NCBI RefSeq assembly: GCF_050947335.1
Contig: NW_027473329.1
Coordinates: 1,178,001-1,242,000, forward strand
DNA length: 64,000 nucleotides
Source: Megachile rotundata
Lineage: Eukaryota; Arthropoda; Insecta; Hymenoptera; Megachilidae
Reading direction: 5' to 3'
Below, in pieces: positions 11,846 to 25,016 of this stretch. Each line of letters opens with the position of its first letter. Within the stretch, counting starts at the first letter, position 1. The notes below the pieces were generated by a model. It saw nothing but the letters and a program-made list of their open reading frames with translations. It was not told the origin of the DNA and searched no databases. The position numbers and the translations under genes were made by a program.

Positions 11846-13544
11846 TGATTGTGATTGTGTGATTGTGATTGTGTGATTGTGATTGTGTGATTGTGATTGT
11901 GTGATTGTGATTGTGTGATTGTGATTGTGTGATTGTGATTGTGTGATTGTGATTGTGTGATTGTGATTGTGTGATTGTGATTGTGTGATTGTGATTGTGT
12001 GATTGTGATTGTGTGATTGTGATTGTGTGATTGTGATTGTGTGATTGTGATTGTGTGATTGTGATTGTGTGATTGTGATTGTGTGATTGTGATTGTGTGA
12101 TTGTGATTGTGTGATTGTGATTGTGTGATTGTGATTGTGTGATTGTGATTGTGTGATTGTGATTGTGTGATTGTGATTGTGTGATTGTGATTGTGTGATT
12201 GTGATTGTGTGATTGTGATTGTGTGATTGTGATTGTGTGATTGTGATTGTGTGATTGTGATTGTGTGATTGTGATTGTGTGATTGTGATTGTGTGATTGT
12301 GATTGTGTGATTGTGATTGTGTGATTGTGATTGTGTGATTGTGATTGTGTGATTGTGATTGTGTGATTGTGATTGTGTGATTGTGATTGTGTGATTGTGA
12401 TTGTGTGATTGTGATTGTGTGATTGTGATTGTGTGATTGTGATTGTGTGATTGTGATTGTGTGATTGTGATTGTGTGATTGTGATTGTGTGATTGTGATT
12501 GTGTGATTGTGATTGTGTGATTGTGATTGTGTGATTGTGATTGTGTGATTGTGATTGTGTGATTGTGATTGTGTGATTGTGATTGTGTGATTGTGATTGT
12601 GTGATTGTGATTGTGTGATTGTGATTGTGTGATTGTGATTGTGTGATTGTGATTGTGTGATTGTGATTGTGTGATTGTGATTGTGTGATTGTGATTGTGT
12701 GATTGTGATTGTGTGATTGTGATTGTGTGATTGTGATTGTGTGATTGTGATTGTGTGATTGTGATTGTGTGATTGTGATTGTGTGATTGTGATTGTGTGA
12801 TTGTGATTGTGTGATTGTGATTGTGTGATTGTGATTGTGTGATTGTGATTGTGTGATTGTGATTGTGTGATTGTGATTGTGTGATTGTGATTGTGTGATT
12901 GTGATTGTGTGATTGTGATTGTGTGATTGTGATTGTGTGATTGTGATTGTGTGATTGTGATTGTGTGATTGTGATTGTGTGATTGTGATTGTGTGATTGT
13001 GATTGTGTGATTGTGATTGTGTGATTGTGATTGTGTGATTGTGATTGTGTGATTGTGATTGTGTGATTGTGATTGTGTGATTGTGATTGTGTGATTGTGA
13101 TTGTGTGATTGTGATTGTGTGATTGTGATTGTGTGATTGTGATTGTGTGATTGTGATTGTGTGATTGTGATTGTGTGATTGTGATTGTGTGATTGTGATT
13201 GTGTGACTGTGATTGTGTGACTGTGATTGTGTGATTGTGATTGTGTGATTGTGATTGTGTGATTGTGATTGTGTGATTGTGATTGTGTGATTGTGATTGT
13301 GTGATTGTGATTGTGATTGTGTGATTGTGATTGTGTGATTGTGATTGTGTGATTGTGATTGTGTGATTGTGATTGTGTGATTGTGATTGTGTGATTGTGA
13401 TTGTGTGATTGTGATTGTGTGATTGTGATTGTGTGATTGTGATTGTGTGATTGTGATTGTGTGATTGTGATTGTGTGATTGTGATTGTGTGATTGTGATT
13501 GTGTGATTGTGATTGTGTGATTGTGATTGTGTGATTGTGATTGT
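11846..13544 (+). repeat. 14-bp T array
   Basis: About 121 units, no C block. Two adjacent TGTGACTG units lie near 13204-13222. A phase slip with a doubled B word (ABB) lies at about 13306-13322. Confidence 0.94.
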
Positions 13545-15203
13545 GTGATTGTGTGATTGTGTGATAGTGTGATTGTGTGATTGTGTGATTGTGTGGTTGT
13601 GTGACCGTGATTGTGTGATCGTGATTGTGTGATCGTGATTGTGTGATTGCGTGATTGCGATTGTGTGATTGTGTGACTGTGTGATTGTGTGATTGTGTGA
13701 TTGTGTGATTGTGTGATTGTGTGATTGTGTGATTGTGTGATTGTGTGATTGTGTGATTGTGTGATTGTGTGATTGTGTGATTGTGTGATTGTGTGATTGT
13801 GTGATTGTGTGATTGTGTGATTGTGTGATTGTGTGATTGTGTGATTGTGTGATTGAGTGATTGTGTGATTGTGTGATTGTGTGAATGTGTGATTGTGTGA
13901 TTGAGTGATTGTGTGCTTGTGTGATTGTGTGATTTTGTGATTTTGCGATTGTGTGATTGTGTGATTGTGTGATTGTGTGAGTGTGTGATTGTGTGATTGT
14001 GTGATTGTGTGATTGTGTAATTGTGAGATTGTGTGATTGTGTAATTGTGATTGTGCGATTGTGATTGTGTGATTGTGTGATTGTGTGATTGTGTGATTGT
14101 GTGATTGTGTGATTGTGTGATTGTGTGATTGTGTGATTGTGGGATTGTGTGATTGTGTGATTGTGACTGTGTGATTGTGTGAGTGTGTGATTGTGTGATT
14201 GAGTGATTGTGTGGTTGTGTGGTTGTGTGATTGTCCGATTGTGTGATTGTGTGATTGTGTGATTGTGTGATTGTGTAATTGTGATTGTGCGATTCTGATT
14301 GTGTGATTGTGTGATTGTGTGATTGTGTGATTGTGTAATTGTGAGATTGTGTGATTGTGTGCTTGTGTGATTGTGTGATTGTGATTGTGTGATTGTGTGA
14401 TTGTGTGATTGTGTGATAGTGTGATTGTGTGATTGTGTGATTGTGTGGTTGTGTGACCGTGATTGTGTGATCGTGATTGTGTGATCGTGATTGTGTGATC
14501 GTGATTGTGTGATTGCGTGATTGCGATTGTGTGATTGTGTGACTGTGTGATTGTGTGATTGTGTGATTGTGTGATTGTGTGATTGTGTAATTGTGATTGT
14601 GCGATTGTGATTGTGTGATTGTGTGATTGTGTGATTGTGTGATTGTGGGATTGTGTGATTGTGTGATTGTGACTGTGTGATTGTGTGAGTGTGTGATTGT
14701 GTGATTGAGTGATTGTGTGGTTGTGTGGTTGTGTGATTGTCCGATTGTGTGATTGTGTGATTGTGTGATTGTGTGATTGTGTAATTGTGATTGTGCGATT
14801 CTGATTGTGTGATTGTGTGATTGTGTGATTGTGTGATTGTGTAATTGTGAGATTGTGTGATTGTGTGCTTGTGTGATTGTGTGATTGTGATTGTGTGATT
14901 GTGTGATTGTGTGATTGTGTGATAGTGTGATTGTGTGATTGTGTGATTGTGTGGTTGTGTGACCGTGATTGTGTGATCGTGATTGTGTGATCGTGATTGT
15001 GTGATCGTGATTGTGTGATTGCGTGATTGCGATTGTGTGATTGTGTGACTGTGTGATTGTGTGATTGTGTGATTGTGTGATTGTGTGATTGTGTAATTGT
15101 GATTGTGCGATTGTGATTGTGTGATTGTGTGATTGTGTGATTGTGTGATTGTGAGATTGTGTGATTGTGTGATTGTGAGCTTGTGTGATTGTGTGATTGT
15201 GTG
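13545..15203 (+). repeat. Diverged 8-bp domain with two tandem roughly 0.5-kb modules
   Basis: Same marker order as 10759-11845, but the GTGGGATTG...GTCCGATTG...GACCGTG...GTGACTG module is present twice. The GTCCGATTG marks at 14235 and 14741 are about 506 bp apart. Ends in GAGCTTG at 15177. It differs from its relative mainly by module number. Confidence 0.9.
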
Positions 15204-16538
15204 ATTGTGATTGTGTGATTGTGATTGTGTGATTGTGATTGTGTGATTGTGATTGTGTGATTGTGATTGTGTGATTGTGATTGTGTGATTGTGATTGTGT
15301 GATTGTGATTGTGTGATTGTGATTGTGTGATTGTGATTGTGTGATTGTGATTGTGTGATTGTGATTGTGTGATTGTGATTGTGTGATTGTGATTGTGTGA
15401 TTGTGATTGTGTGATTGTGATTGTGTGATTGTGATTGTGTGATTGTGATTGTGTGATTGTGATTGTGTGATTGTGATTGTGTGATTGTGATTGTGTGATT
15501 GTGATTGTGTGATTGTGATTGTGTGATTGTGATTGTGTGATTGTGATTGTGTGATTGTGATTGTGTGATTGTGATTGTGTGATTGTGATTGTGTGATTGT
15601 GATTGTGTGATTGTGATTGTGTTATTGTGATTGTGTGATTGTGATTGTGTGATTGTGATTGTGTGATTGTGATTGTGTGATTGTGATTGTGTGATTGTGA
15701 TTGTGTGATTGTGATTGTGTGATTGTGATTGTGTGATTGTGATTGTGTGATTGTGATTGTGTGATTGTGATTGTGTGATTGTGATTGTGTGATTGTGATT
15801 GTGTGATTGTGATTGTGTGATTGTGATTGTGTGATTGTGATTGTGTGATTGTGATTGTGTGATTGTGATTGTGTGATTGTGATTGTGTGATTGTGATTGT
15901 GTGATTGTGATTGTGTGATTGTGATTGTGTGATTGTGATTGTGTGATTGTGATTGTGTGATTGTGATTGTGTGATTGTGATTGTGTGATTGTGATTGTGT
16001 GATTGTGATTGTGTGATTGTGATTGTGTGATTGTGATTGTGTGATTGTGATTGTGTGATTGTGATTGTGTGATTGTGATTGTGTGATTGTGATTGTGTGA
16101 TTGTGATTGTGTGATTGTGATTGTGTGATTGTGATTGTGTGATTGTGATTGTGTGATTGTGATTGTGTGATTGTGATTGTGCGATTGTGATTGTGCGATT
16201 GTGATTGTGCGATTGTGATTGTGCGATTGTGATTGTGCGATTGTGATTGTGCGATTGTGATTGTGCGATTGTGATTGTGCGATTGTGATTGTGCGATTGT
16301 GATTGTGCGATTGTGATTGTGCGATTGTGATTGTGCGATTGTGATTGTGCGATTGTGATTGTGCGATTGTGATTGTGCGATTGTGATTGTGCGATTGTGA
16401 TTGTGCGATTGTGATTGTGCGATTGTGATTGTGCGATTGTGATTGTGCGATTGTGATTGTGCGATTGTGATTGTGCGATTGTGATTGTGCGATTGTGATT
16501 GTGCGATTGTGATTGTGCGATTGTGTGATTGTGCGATT
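15204..16538 (+). repeat. 14-bp array: T block then a long C block
   Basis: T block to about 16180 with one GTTATTG unit near 15621. The C block at about 16181-16538 has about 25 units, among the largest in the window. It fades out as alternating GCGATTG and GTGATTG words with no GAG/CAG junction. Confidence 0.95.
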
Positions 16539-18415
16539 GTGTGATTGTGTGATTGTGTGATTGTGTGATTGTGTGATTGTGTGATTGTGTAATTGTGATT
16601 GTGTGATTGTGTGATTGCGTGATTGTGTGATTGTGTGATTGTGTGATTGTGTGATTGTGTGAGTGTGTGATTGTGTGAGTGTGTGATTGTGTGATTGTGT
16701 GATTGAGTGATTGTGTGCTTGTGTGATTGTATACTTGTGTGATTGTGTGATTGTGTGATTGTGATTGTGTGATTGTGTGATTGTGTGATTGTGTGATTGT
16801 GTGATTGTGGGATTGTGTGATTGTGTGATTGTGACTGTGTGATTGTGTGAGTGTGTGGTTGTGTGATTGAGTGATTGTGTGCTTGTATGATTGTGTGGTT
16901 GTGTGGTTGTGTGATTGTCCGATTGTGTGATTGTGTGATTGTGTGATTGTGTAATTGTGATTGTGCGATTCTGATTGTGTGATTGTGTGATTGTGTGATT
17001 GTGTGATTGTGTGATTGTGTGATTGTGTGATTGTGTGATTGTGTGATTGTGTGATTGAGTGATTGTGTGATTGTGTGATTGTGTGAATGTGTGATTGTGT
17101 GATTGAGTGATTGTGTGCTTGTGTGATTGTGTGATTTTGTGATTTTGCGATTGTGTTATTGTGTGATTGTGTGATTGTGTGAGTGTGTGATTGTGTGATT
17201 GTGTGATTGTGTGATTGTGTAATTGTGAGATTGTGTGATTGTGTAATTGTGATTGTGCGATTGTGATTGTGTGATTGTGTGATTGTGTGATTGTGTGATT
17301 GTGTGATTGTGTGATTGTGTGATTGTGTGATTGTGTGATTGTGGGATTGTGTGATTGTGTGATTGTGACTGTGTGATTGTGTGAGTGTGTGATTGTGTGA
17401 TTGAGTGATTGTGTGGTTGTGTGGTTGTGTGATTGTCCGATTGTGTGATTGTGTGATTGTGTGATTGTGTGATTGTGTAATTGTGATTGTGCGATTCTGA
17501 TTGTGTGATTGTGTGATTGTGTGATTGTGTGATTGTGTGATTGTGTAATTGTGAGATTGTGTGATTGTGTGCTTGTGTGATTGTGTGATTGTGATTGTGT
17601 GATTGTGTGATTGTGTGATTGTGTGATAGTGTGATTGTGTGATTGTGTGATTGTGTGGTTGTGTGACCGTGATTGTGTGATCGTGATTGTGTGATCGTGA
17701 TTGTGTGATCGTGATTGTGTGATTGCGTGATTGCGATTGTGTGATTGTGTGACTGTGTGATTGTGTGATTGTGTGATTGTGTGATTGTGTGATTGTGTAA
17801 TTGTGATTGTGCGATTGTGATTGTGTGATTGTGTGATTGTGTGATTGTGTGATTGTGGGATTGTGTGATTGTGTGATTGTGACTGTGTGATTGTGTGAGT
17901 GTGTGATTGTGTGATTGAGTGATTGTGTGGTTGTGTGGTTGTGTGATTGTCCGATTGTGTGATTGTGTGATTGTGTGATTGTGTGATTGTGTAATTGTGA
18001 TTGTGCGATTCTGATTGTGTGATTGTGTGATTGTGTGATTGTGTGATTGTGTAATTGTGAGATTGTGTGATTGTGTGCTTGTGTGATTGTGTGATTGTGA
18101 TTGTGTGATTGTGTGATTGTGTGATTGTGTGATAGTGTGATTGTGTGATTGTGTGATTGTGTGGTTGTGTGACCGTGATTGTGTGATCGTGATTGTGTGA
18201 TCGTGATTGTGTGATCGTGATTGTGTGATTGCGTGATTGCGATTGTGTGATTGTGTGACTGTGTGATTGTGTGATTGTGTGATTGTGTGATTGTGTGATT
18301 GTGTAATTGTGATTGTGCGATTGTGATTGTGTGATTGTGTGATTGTGTGATTGTGTGATTGTGAGATTGTGTGATTGTGTGATTGTGAGCTTGTGTGATT
18401 GTGTGATTGTGTGAT
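16539..18415 (+). repeat. Diverged 8-bp domain with three GTCCGATTG modules
   Basis: Begins with GTATAC-type sequence (GTATAC at 16729). It then carries GTCCGATTG at about 16919, 17436 and 17951, giving spacings of about 515 bp. A GATTTTGTGATTTTGCG block near 17135 is shared with 10759 and 13545. It ends at GAGCTTG (18387). It looks like a GTATAC domain joined to a two-module domain. Confidence 0.88.
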
Positions 18416-19671
18416 TGTGATTGTGTGATTGTGATTGTGTGATTGTGATTGTGTGATTGTGATTGTGTGATTGTGATTGTGTGATTGTGATTGTGTGATT
18501 GTGATTGTGTGATTGTGATTGTGTGATTGTGATTGTGTGATTGTGATTGTGTGATTGTGATTGTGTGATTGTGATTGTGTGATTGTGATTGTGTGATTGT
18601 GATTGTGTGATTGTGATTGTGTGATTGTGATTGTGTGATTGTGATTGTGTGATTGTGATTGTGTGATTGTGATTGTGTGATTGTGATTGTGTGATTGTGA
18701 TTGTGTGATTGTGATTGTGTGATTGTGATTGTGTGATTGTGATTGTGTGATTGTGATTGTGTGATTGTGATTGTGTGATTGTGATTGTGTGATTGTGATT
18801 GTGATTGTGTGATTGTGATTGTGTGATTGTGATTGTGTGATTGTGATTGTGTTATTGTGATTGTGTGATTGTGATTGTGTGATTGTGATTGTGTGATTGT
18901 GATTGTGTGATTGTGATTGTGTGATTGTGATTGTGTGATTGTGATTGTGTGATTGTGATTGTGTGATTGTGATTGTGTGATTGTGATTGTGTGATTGTGA
19001 TTGTGTGATTGTGATTGTGTGATTGTGATTGTGTGATTGTGATTGTGTGATTGTGATTGTGTGATTGTGATTGTGTGATTGTGATTGTGTGATTGTGATT
19101 GTGTGATTGTGATTGTGTGATTGTGATTGTGTGATTGTGATTGTGTGATTGTGATTGTGTGATTGTGATTGTGTGATTGTGATTGTGTGATTGTGATTGT
19201 GTGATTGTGATTGTGTGATTGTGATTGTGTGATTGTGATTGTGTGATTGTGATTGTGTGATTGTGATTGTGTGATTGTGATTGTGTGATTGTGATTGTGT
19301 GATTGTGATTGTGTGATTGTGATTGTGTGATTGTGATTGTGTGATTGTGATTGTGTGATTGTGATTGTGTGATTGTGATTGTGTGATTGTGATTGTGTGA
19401 TTGTGATTGTGCGATTGTGATTGTGCGATTGTGATTGTGCGATTGTGATTGTGCGATTGTGATTGTGCGATTGTGATTGTGCGATTGTGATTGTGCGATT
19501 GTGATTGTGCGATTGTGATTGTGCGATTGTGATTGTGCGATTGTGATTGTGCGATTGTGATTGTGCGATTGTGATTGTGCGATTGTGATTGTGCGATTGT
19601 GATTGTGCGATTGTGATTGTGCGATTGTGATTGTGCGATTGTGATTGTGCGATTGTGATTGTGCGATTGTG
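18416..19671 (+). repeat. 14-bp array: T block then C block
   Basis: T block to about 19410 with an ABB slip near 18794-18806 and a GTTATTG unit near 18851. The C block at about 19411-19671 has about 19 units and passes straight into 8-bp units without a GAG/CAG junction. The GTTATTG unit and missing junction link it to 15204-16538. Confidence 0.94.
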
Positions 19672-20836
19672 ATTGTGTGATTGTGTGATTGTGTGATTGT
19701 GTGATTGTGTGATTGTGTGATTGTGTGATTGTGTGATTGTGTGATTGTGTAATTGTGATTGTGTGATTGTGTGATTGCGTGATTGTGTGATTGTGTGATT
19801 GTGTGATTGTGTGATTGTGTGAGTGTGTGATTGTGTGAGTGTGTGATTGTGTGATTGTGTGATTGAGTGATTGTGTGCTTGTGTGATTGTATACTTGTGT
19901 GATTGTGTGATTGTGTGATTGTGATTGTGTGATTGTGTGATTGTGTGATTGTGTGATTGTGTGATTGTGGGATTGTGTGATTGTGTGATTGTGACTGTGT
20001 GATTGTGTGAGTGTGTGGTTGTGTGATTGAGTGATTGTGTGCTTGTATGATTGTGTGGTTGTGTGGTTGTGTGATTGTCCGATTGTGTGATTGTGTGATT
20101 GTGTGATTGTGTAATTGTGATTGTGCGATTCTGATTGTGTGATTGTGTGATTGTGTGATTGTGAATGTGTAATTGTGAGATTGTGTGCTTGTGTGATTGT
20201 GTGATTGTGATTGTGTGATTGTGTGATTGTGTGATTGTGTGATAGTGTGATTGTGTGATTGTGTGATTGTGTGATTGTGTGGTTGTGTGACCGTGATTGT
20301 GTGATCGTGATTGTGTGATCGTGATTGTGTGATCGTGATTGTGTGATTGCGTGATTGCGATTGTGTGATTGCGATTGTGTGATTGTGTGACTGTGTGACT
20401 GTGTGATTGTGTGATTGTGTGATTGTGTGATTGTGTGATTGTGTGATTGTGTGATTGTGTGATTGTGTGATTGTGTGATTGTGTGATTGTGTGATTGTGT
20501 GATTGTGTGAATGTGTGATTGTGTGAATGTGTGATTGTGTGATTGTGTGATTGAGTGATTGTGTGATTGTGTGATTGTGTGATTGTGTGATTGTGCGATT
20601 GTGTGATTGTGCGATTGTGTGATTGTGCGATTGTGTGATTGTGCGATTGTGTGATTGTGTGATTGTGTGATTGTGTGATTGTGTGATTGTGTGATTGTGT
20701 GATTGTGTGATTGTGTGATTGTGTGATTGTGTGATTGTGTGATTGTGTGATTGTGTGATTGTGTGATTGTGTGATTGAGTTATTGTGTGCTTGTGTGATT
20801 GTGTGATTGTGTGATTGTGTGATTGTGTGATTGTGT
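19672..20836 (+). repeat. Diverged 8-bp domain, GTATAC type
   Basis: GTATAC at 19889, GTCCGATTG near 20078, GTGAATGTGTAATTG near 20163, GATAGTG, GACCGTG, GATTGCGTGATTGCG, doubled GTGACTG, then four alternating GCGATTG/GTGATTG words near 20594-20648. Closes with GAGTTATTGTGTGCTTG near 20777. Close relatives lie at 25017 and 32327. Confidence 0.9.
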
Positions 20837-23350
20837 GATTGTGATTGTGTGATTGTGATTGTGTGATTGTGATTGTGTGATTGTGATTGTGTGATTGTGA
20901 TTGTGTGATTGTGATTGTGTGATTGTGATTGTGTGATTGTGATTGTGTGATTGTGATTGTGTGATTGTGATTGTGTGATTGTGATTGTGTGATTGTGATT
21001 GTGTGATTGTGATTGTGTGATTGTGATTGTGTGATTGTGATTGTGTGATTGTGATTGTGTGATTGTGATTGTGTGATTGTGATTGTGTGATTGTGATTGT
21101 GTGATTGTGATTGTGTGATTGTGATTGTGTGATTGTGATTGTGTGATTGTGATTGTGTGATTGTGATTGTGTGATTGTGATTGTGTGATTGTGATTGTGT
21201 GATTGTGATTGTGTGATTGTGATTGTGTGATTGTGATTGTGTGATTGTGATTGTGTGATTGTGATTGTGTGATTGTGATTGTGTGATTGTGATTGTGTGA
21301 TTGTGATTGTGTGATTGTGATTGTGTGATTGTGATTGTGTGATTGTGATTGTGTGATTGTGATTGTGTGATTGTGATTGTGTGATTGTGATTGTGTGATT
21401 GTGATTGTGTGATTGTGATTGTGTGATTGTGATTGTGTGATTGTGATTGTGTGATTGTGATTGTGTGATTGTGATTGTGTGATTGTGATTGTGTGATTGT
21501 GATTGTGTGATTGTGATTGTGTGATTGTGATTGTGTGATTGTGATTGTGTGATTGTGATTGTGTGATTGTGATTGTGTGATTGTGATTGTGTGATTGTGA
21601 TTGTGTGATTGTGATTGTGTGATTGTGATTGTGTGATTGTGATTGTGTGATTGTGATTGTGTGATTGTGATTGTGTGATTGTGATTGTGTGATTGTGATT
21701 GTGTGATTGTGATTGTGTGATTGTGATTGTGTGATTGTGATTGTGTGATTGTGATTGTGTGATTGTGATTGTGTGATTGTGATTGTGTGATTGTGATTGT
21801 GTGATTGTGATTGTGTGATTGTGATTGTGTGATTGTGATTGTGTGATTGTGATTGTGTGATTGTGATTGTGTGATTGTGATTGTGTGATTGTGATTGTGT
21901 GATTGTGATTGTGTGATTGTGATTGTGTGATTGTGATTGTGTGATTGTGATTGTGTGATTGTGATTGTGTGATTGTGATTGTGTGATTGTGATTGTGTGA
22001 TTGTGATTGTGTGATTGTGATTGTGTGATTGTGATTGTGTGATTGTGATTGTGTGATTGTGATTGTGTGATTGTGATTGTGTGATTGTGATTGTGTGATT
22101 GTGATTGTGTGATTGTGATTGTGTGATTGTGATTGTGTGATTGTGATTGTGTGATTGTGATTGTGTGATTGTGATTGTGTGATTGTGATTGTGTGATTGT
22201 GATTGTGTGATTGTGATTGTGTGATTGTGATTGTGTGATTGTGATTGTGTGATTGTGATTGTGTGATTGTGATTGTGTGATTGTGATTGTGTGATTGTGA
22301 TTGTGTGATTGTGATTGTGTGATTGTGATTGTGTGATTGTGATTGTGTGATTGTGATTGTGTGATTGTGATTGTGTGATTGTGATTGTGTGATTGTGATT
22401 GTGTGATTGTGATTGTGTGATTGTGATTGTGTGATTGTGATTGTGTGATTGTGATTGTGTGATTGTGATTGTGTGATTGTGATTGTGTGATTGTGATTGT
22501 GTGATTGTGATTGTGTGATTGTGATTGTGTGATTGTGATTGTGTGATTGTGATTGTGTGATTGTGATTGTGTGATTGTGATTGTGTGATTGTGATTGTGT
22601 GATTGTGATTGTGTGATTGTGATTGTGTGATTGTGATTGTGTGATTGTGATTGTGTGATTGTGATTGTGTGATTGTGATTGTGTGATTGTGATTGTGTGA
22701 TTGCGATTGTGTGATTGCGATTGTGTGATTGCGATTGTGTGATTGCGATTGTGTGATTGGGATTGTGTGATTGTGATTGTGTGATTGTGATTGTGTGATT
22801 GTGATTGTGTGAGTGTGATTGTGTGATTGTGATTGTGTGATTGTGATTGTGTGATTGTGATTGTGTGATTGTGATTGTGTGATTGTGATTGTGTGATTGT
22901 GATTGTGTGATTGTGATTGTGTGATTGTGATTGTGTGATTGTGATTGTGTGATTGTGATTGTGTGATTGTGATTGTGTGATTGTGATTGTGTGATTGTGA
23001 TTGTGTGATTGTGATTGTGTGATTGTGATTGTGTGATTGTGATTGTGTGATTGTGATTGTGTGATTGTGATTGTGTGATTGTGATTGTGTGATTGTGATT
23101 GTGTGATTGTGATTGTGTGATTGTGATTGTGTGATTGTGATTGTGTGATTGTGATTGTGTGATTGTGATTGTGCGATTGTGATTGTGCGATTGTGATTGT
23201 GCGATTGTGATTGTGCGATTGTGATTGTGCGATTGTGATTGTGCGATTGTGATTGTGCGATTGTGATTGTGCGATTGTGATTGTGCGATTGTGATTGTGC
23301 GATTGTGATTGTGCGATTGTGATTGTGCGATTGTGATTGTGCGATTGTGA
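20837..23350 (+). repeat. 14-bp array: long T block then C block
   Basis: About 167 T units. Near 22700-22750 four consecutive units have GATTGCG in word B, followed by one GATTGGG unit; a GTGAGTG unit lies near 22811. C block at about 23171-23350, about 13 units, followed by the GATTCAGATTG junction class. Confidence 0.95.
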
Positions 23351-24507
23351 TTGTGTGATTCAGATTGTGTGATTGTGATTGTGTGATTGTGTGATTGTGT
23401 GATTGTGACTGTGTGATTGTGTGAGTGTGTGATTGTGTGATTGAGTGATTGTGTGCTTGTATGATTGTGTGGTTGTGTGGTTGTGTGATTGTCCGATTGT
23501 GTGAGTGTGTGATTGTGTGATTGAGTGATTGTGTGATTGTGTGATTGTGTGATTGTGTGATTGTGTGATTGTGTGATTGTGTGATTGTGTGATTGTGTAA
23601 TTGTGAGATTGTGTGATTGTGTGCTTGTGTGATTGTGTGATTGTGATTGTGTGATTGTGTGATTGTGTGATTGTGTGATAGTGTGATTGTGTGATTGTGT
23701 GATTGTGTGGTTGTGTGACCGTGATTGTGTGATCGTGATTGTGTGATCGTGATTGTGTGATCGTGATTGTGTGATTGCGTGATTGCGATTGTGTGATTGT
23801 GTGACTGAGTGATTGTGTGATTGTGTGATAGGGTGATTGTGTGGTTGTGTGACCGTGATTGTGTGATCGTGATTGTGTGATCGTGATTGTGTGATCGTGA
23901 TTGTGTGATCGTGATTGTGTAATCGTGATTGTGTGATTGCGTGATTGTGATTGTGTGATTGTGTGACTGCGTGATTGTGTGATTGTGTGATTGTGTGATT
24001 GTGTGATTGTGTGATTGTGTGATTGTGTGATTGTGTGATTGTGTGATTGTGTGATTGTGTGATTGTGTGATTGTGTGATTGTGTGATTGTGTGATTGTGT
24101 GATTGTGTGATTGTGCGGTTGTGTGACCGTGATTGTGTGATCGTGATGGTGTGATCGTGATTGTGTGATCGTGATTGTGTGATTGCGTGATTGTGATTGT
24201 GTGATTGTGTGACTGTGTGATTGTGTGATTGTGTGATTGTGTGATTTTGTGATTGAGTGATTGTGTGGTTGTGTGATTGTGTGAATGTGTGATTGTGTGA
24301 CCGTGATTGTGTGATTGTGTGATCGTGTGATTGTGTGATTGTGTGATTGTGCAATTGTGTGATTGTGTGATTGTGTGATTGTGTGATTGTGTGATTGTGT
24401 AATTGTGATTGTGCGATTGTGATTGTGTGATTGTATGATTGTGTGATTGTGTGATTGTGAGATTGTGTGATTGTGTGATTGTGAGCTTGTGTGATTGTGT
24501 GATTGTG
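23351..24507 (+). repeat. Diverged 8-bp domain, GATAGGGTG/GTGCAATTG type
   Basis: Starts at GATTCAGATTG (about 23358). Then GTGACTG, GTCCGATTGTGTGAG (near 23489), GATAGTG, GACCGTG, GATCGTG runs, GATAGGGTG (near 23827), GTAATCGTG, GCGGTTG, GATCGTGATGGTG (near 24145), GATTTTGTGATTGAG, GTGAATG, GTGCAATTG (24350) and GAGCTTG (24483). The same series recurs near 35849, 49473, 52835 and 56263. Confidence 0.9.
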
Positions 24508-25016
24508 TGATTGTGATTGTGTGATTGTGATTGTGTGATTGTGATTGTGTGATTGTGATTGTGTGATTGTGATTGTGTGATTGTGATTGTGTGATTGTGA
24601 TTGTGTGATTGTGATTGTGTGATTGTGATTGTGTGATTGTGATTGTGTGATTGTGATTGTGTGATTGTGATTGTGTGATTGTGATTGTGTGATTGTGATT
24701 GTGTGATTGTGATTGTGTGATTGTGATTGTGCGATTGTGATTGTGCGATTGTGATTGTGCGATTGTGATTGTGCGATTGTGATTGTGCGATTGTGATTGT
24801 GCGATTGTGATTGTGCGATTGTGATTGTGCGATTGTGATTGTGCGATTGTGATTGTGCGATTGTGATTGTGCGATTGTGATTGTGCGATTGTGATTGTGC
24901 GATTGTGATTGTGCGATTGTGATTGTGCGATTGTGATTGTGCGATTGTGATTGTGCGATTGTGATTGTGCGATTGTGATTGTGCGATTGTGATTGTGCGA
25001 TTGTGATTGTGCGATT
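24508..25016 (+). repeat. 14-bp array with C block longer than T block
   Basis: Short T block (about 24508-24730) followed by a C block of about 20 units (24731-25016). The C block abuts GATTGAGATTG directly, without an intervening T unit. Confidence 0.95.

Noticed and set aside
16181..16538. CRISPR-like array in the regular C blocks
   Set aside because: There are no unique spacers; units are head-to-tail copies of 14 bp, and no associated genes are present.
15622..24354. Minus-strand frame of 2910 codons
   Set aside because: Begins at a TTG (not ATG) made by the GTGCAATTG marker at 24350 and ends at a TAA made by a single GTTATTG unit. It runs across 14-bp and 8-bp textures whose indels are not multiples of three; it stays open only because all frames are open.
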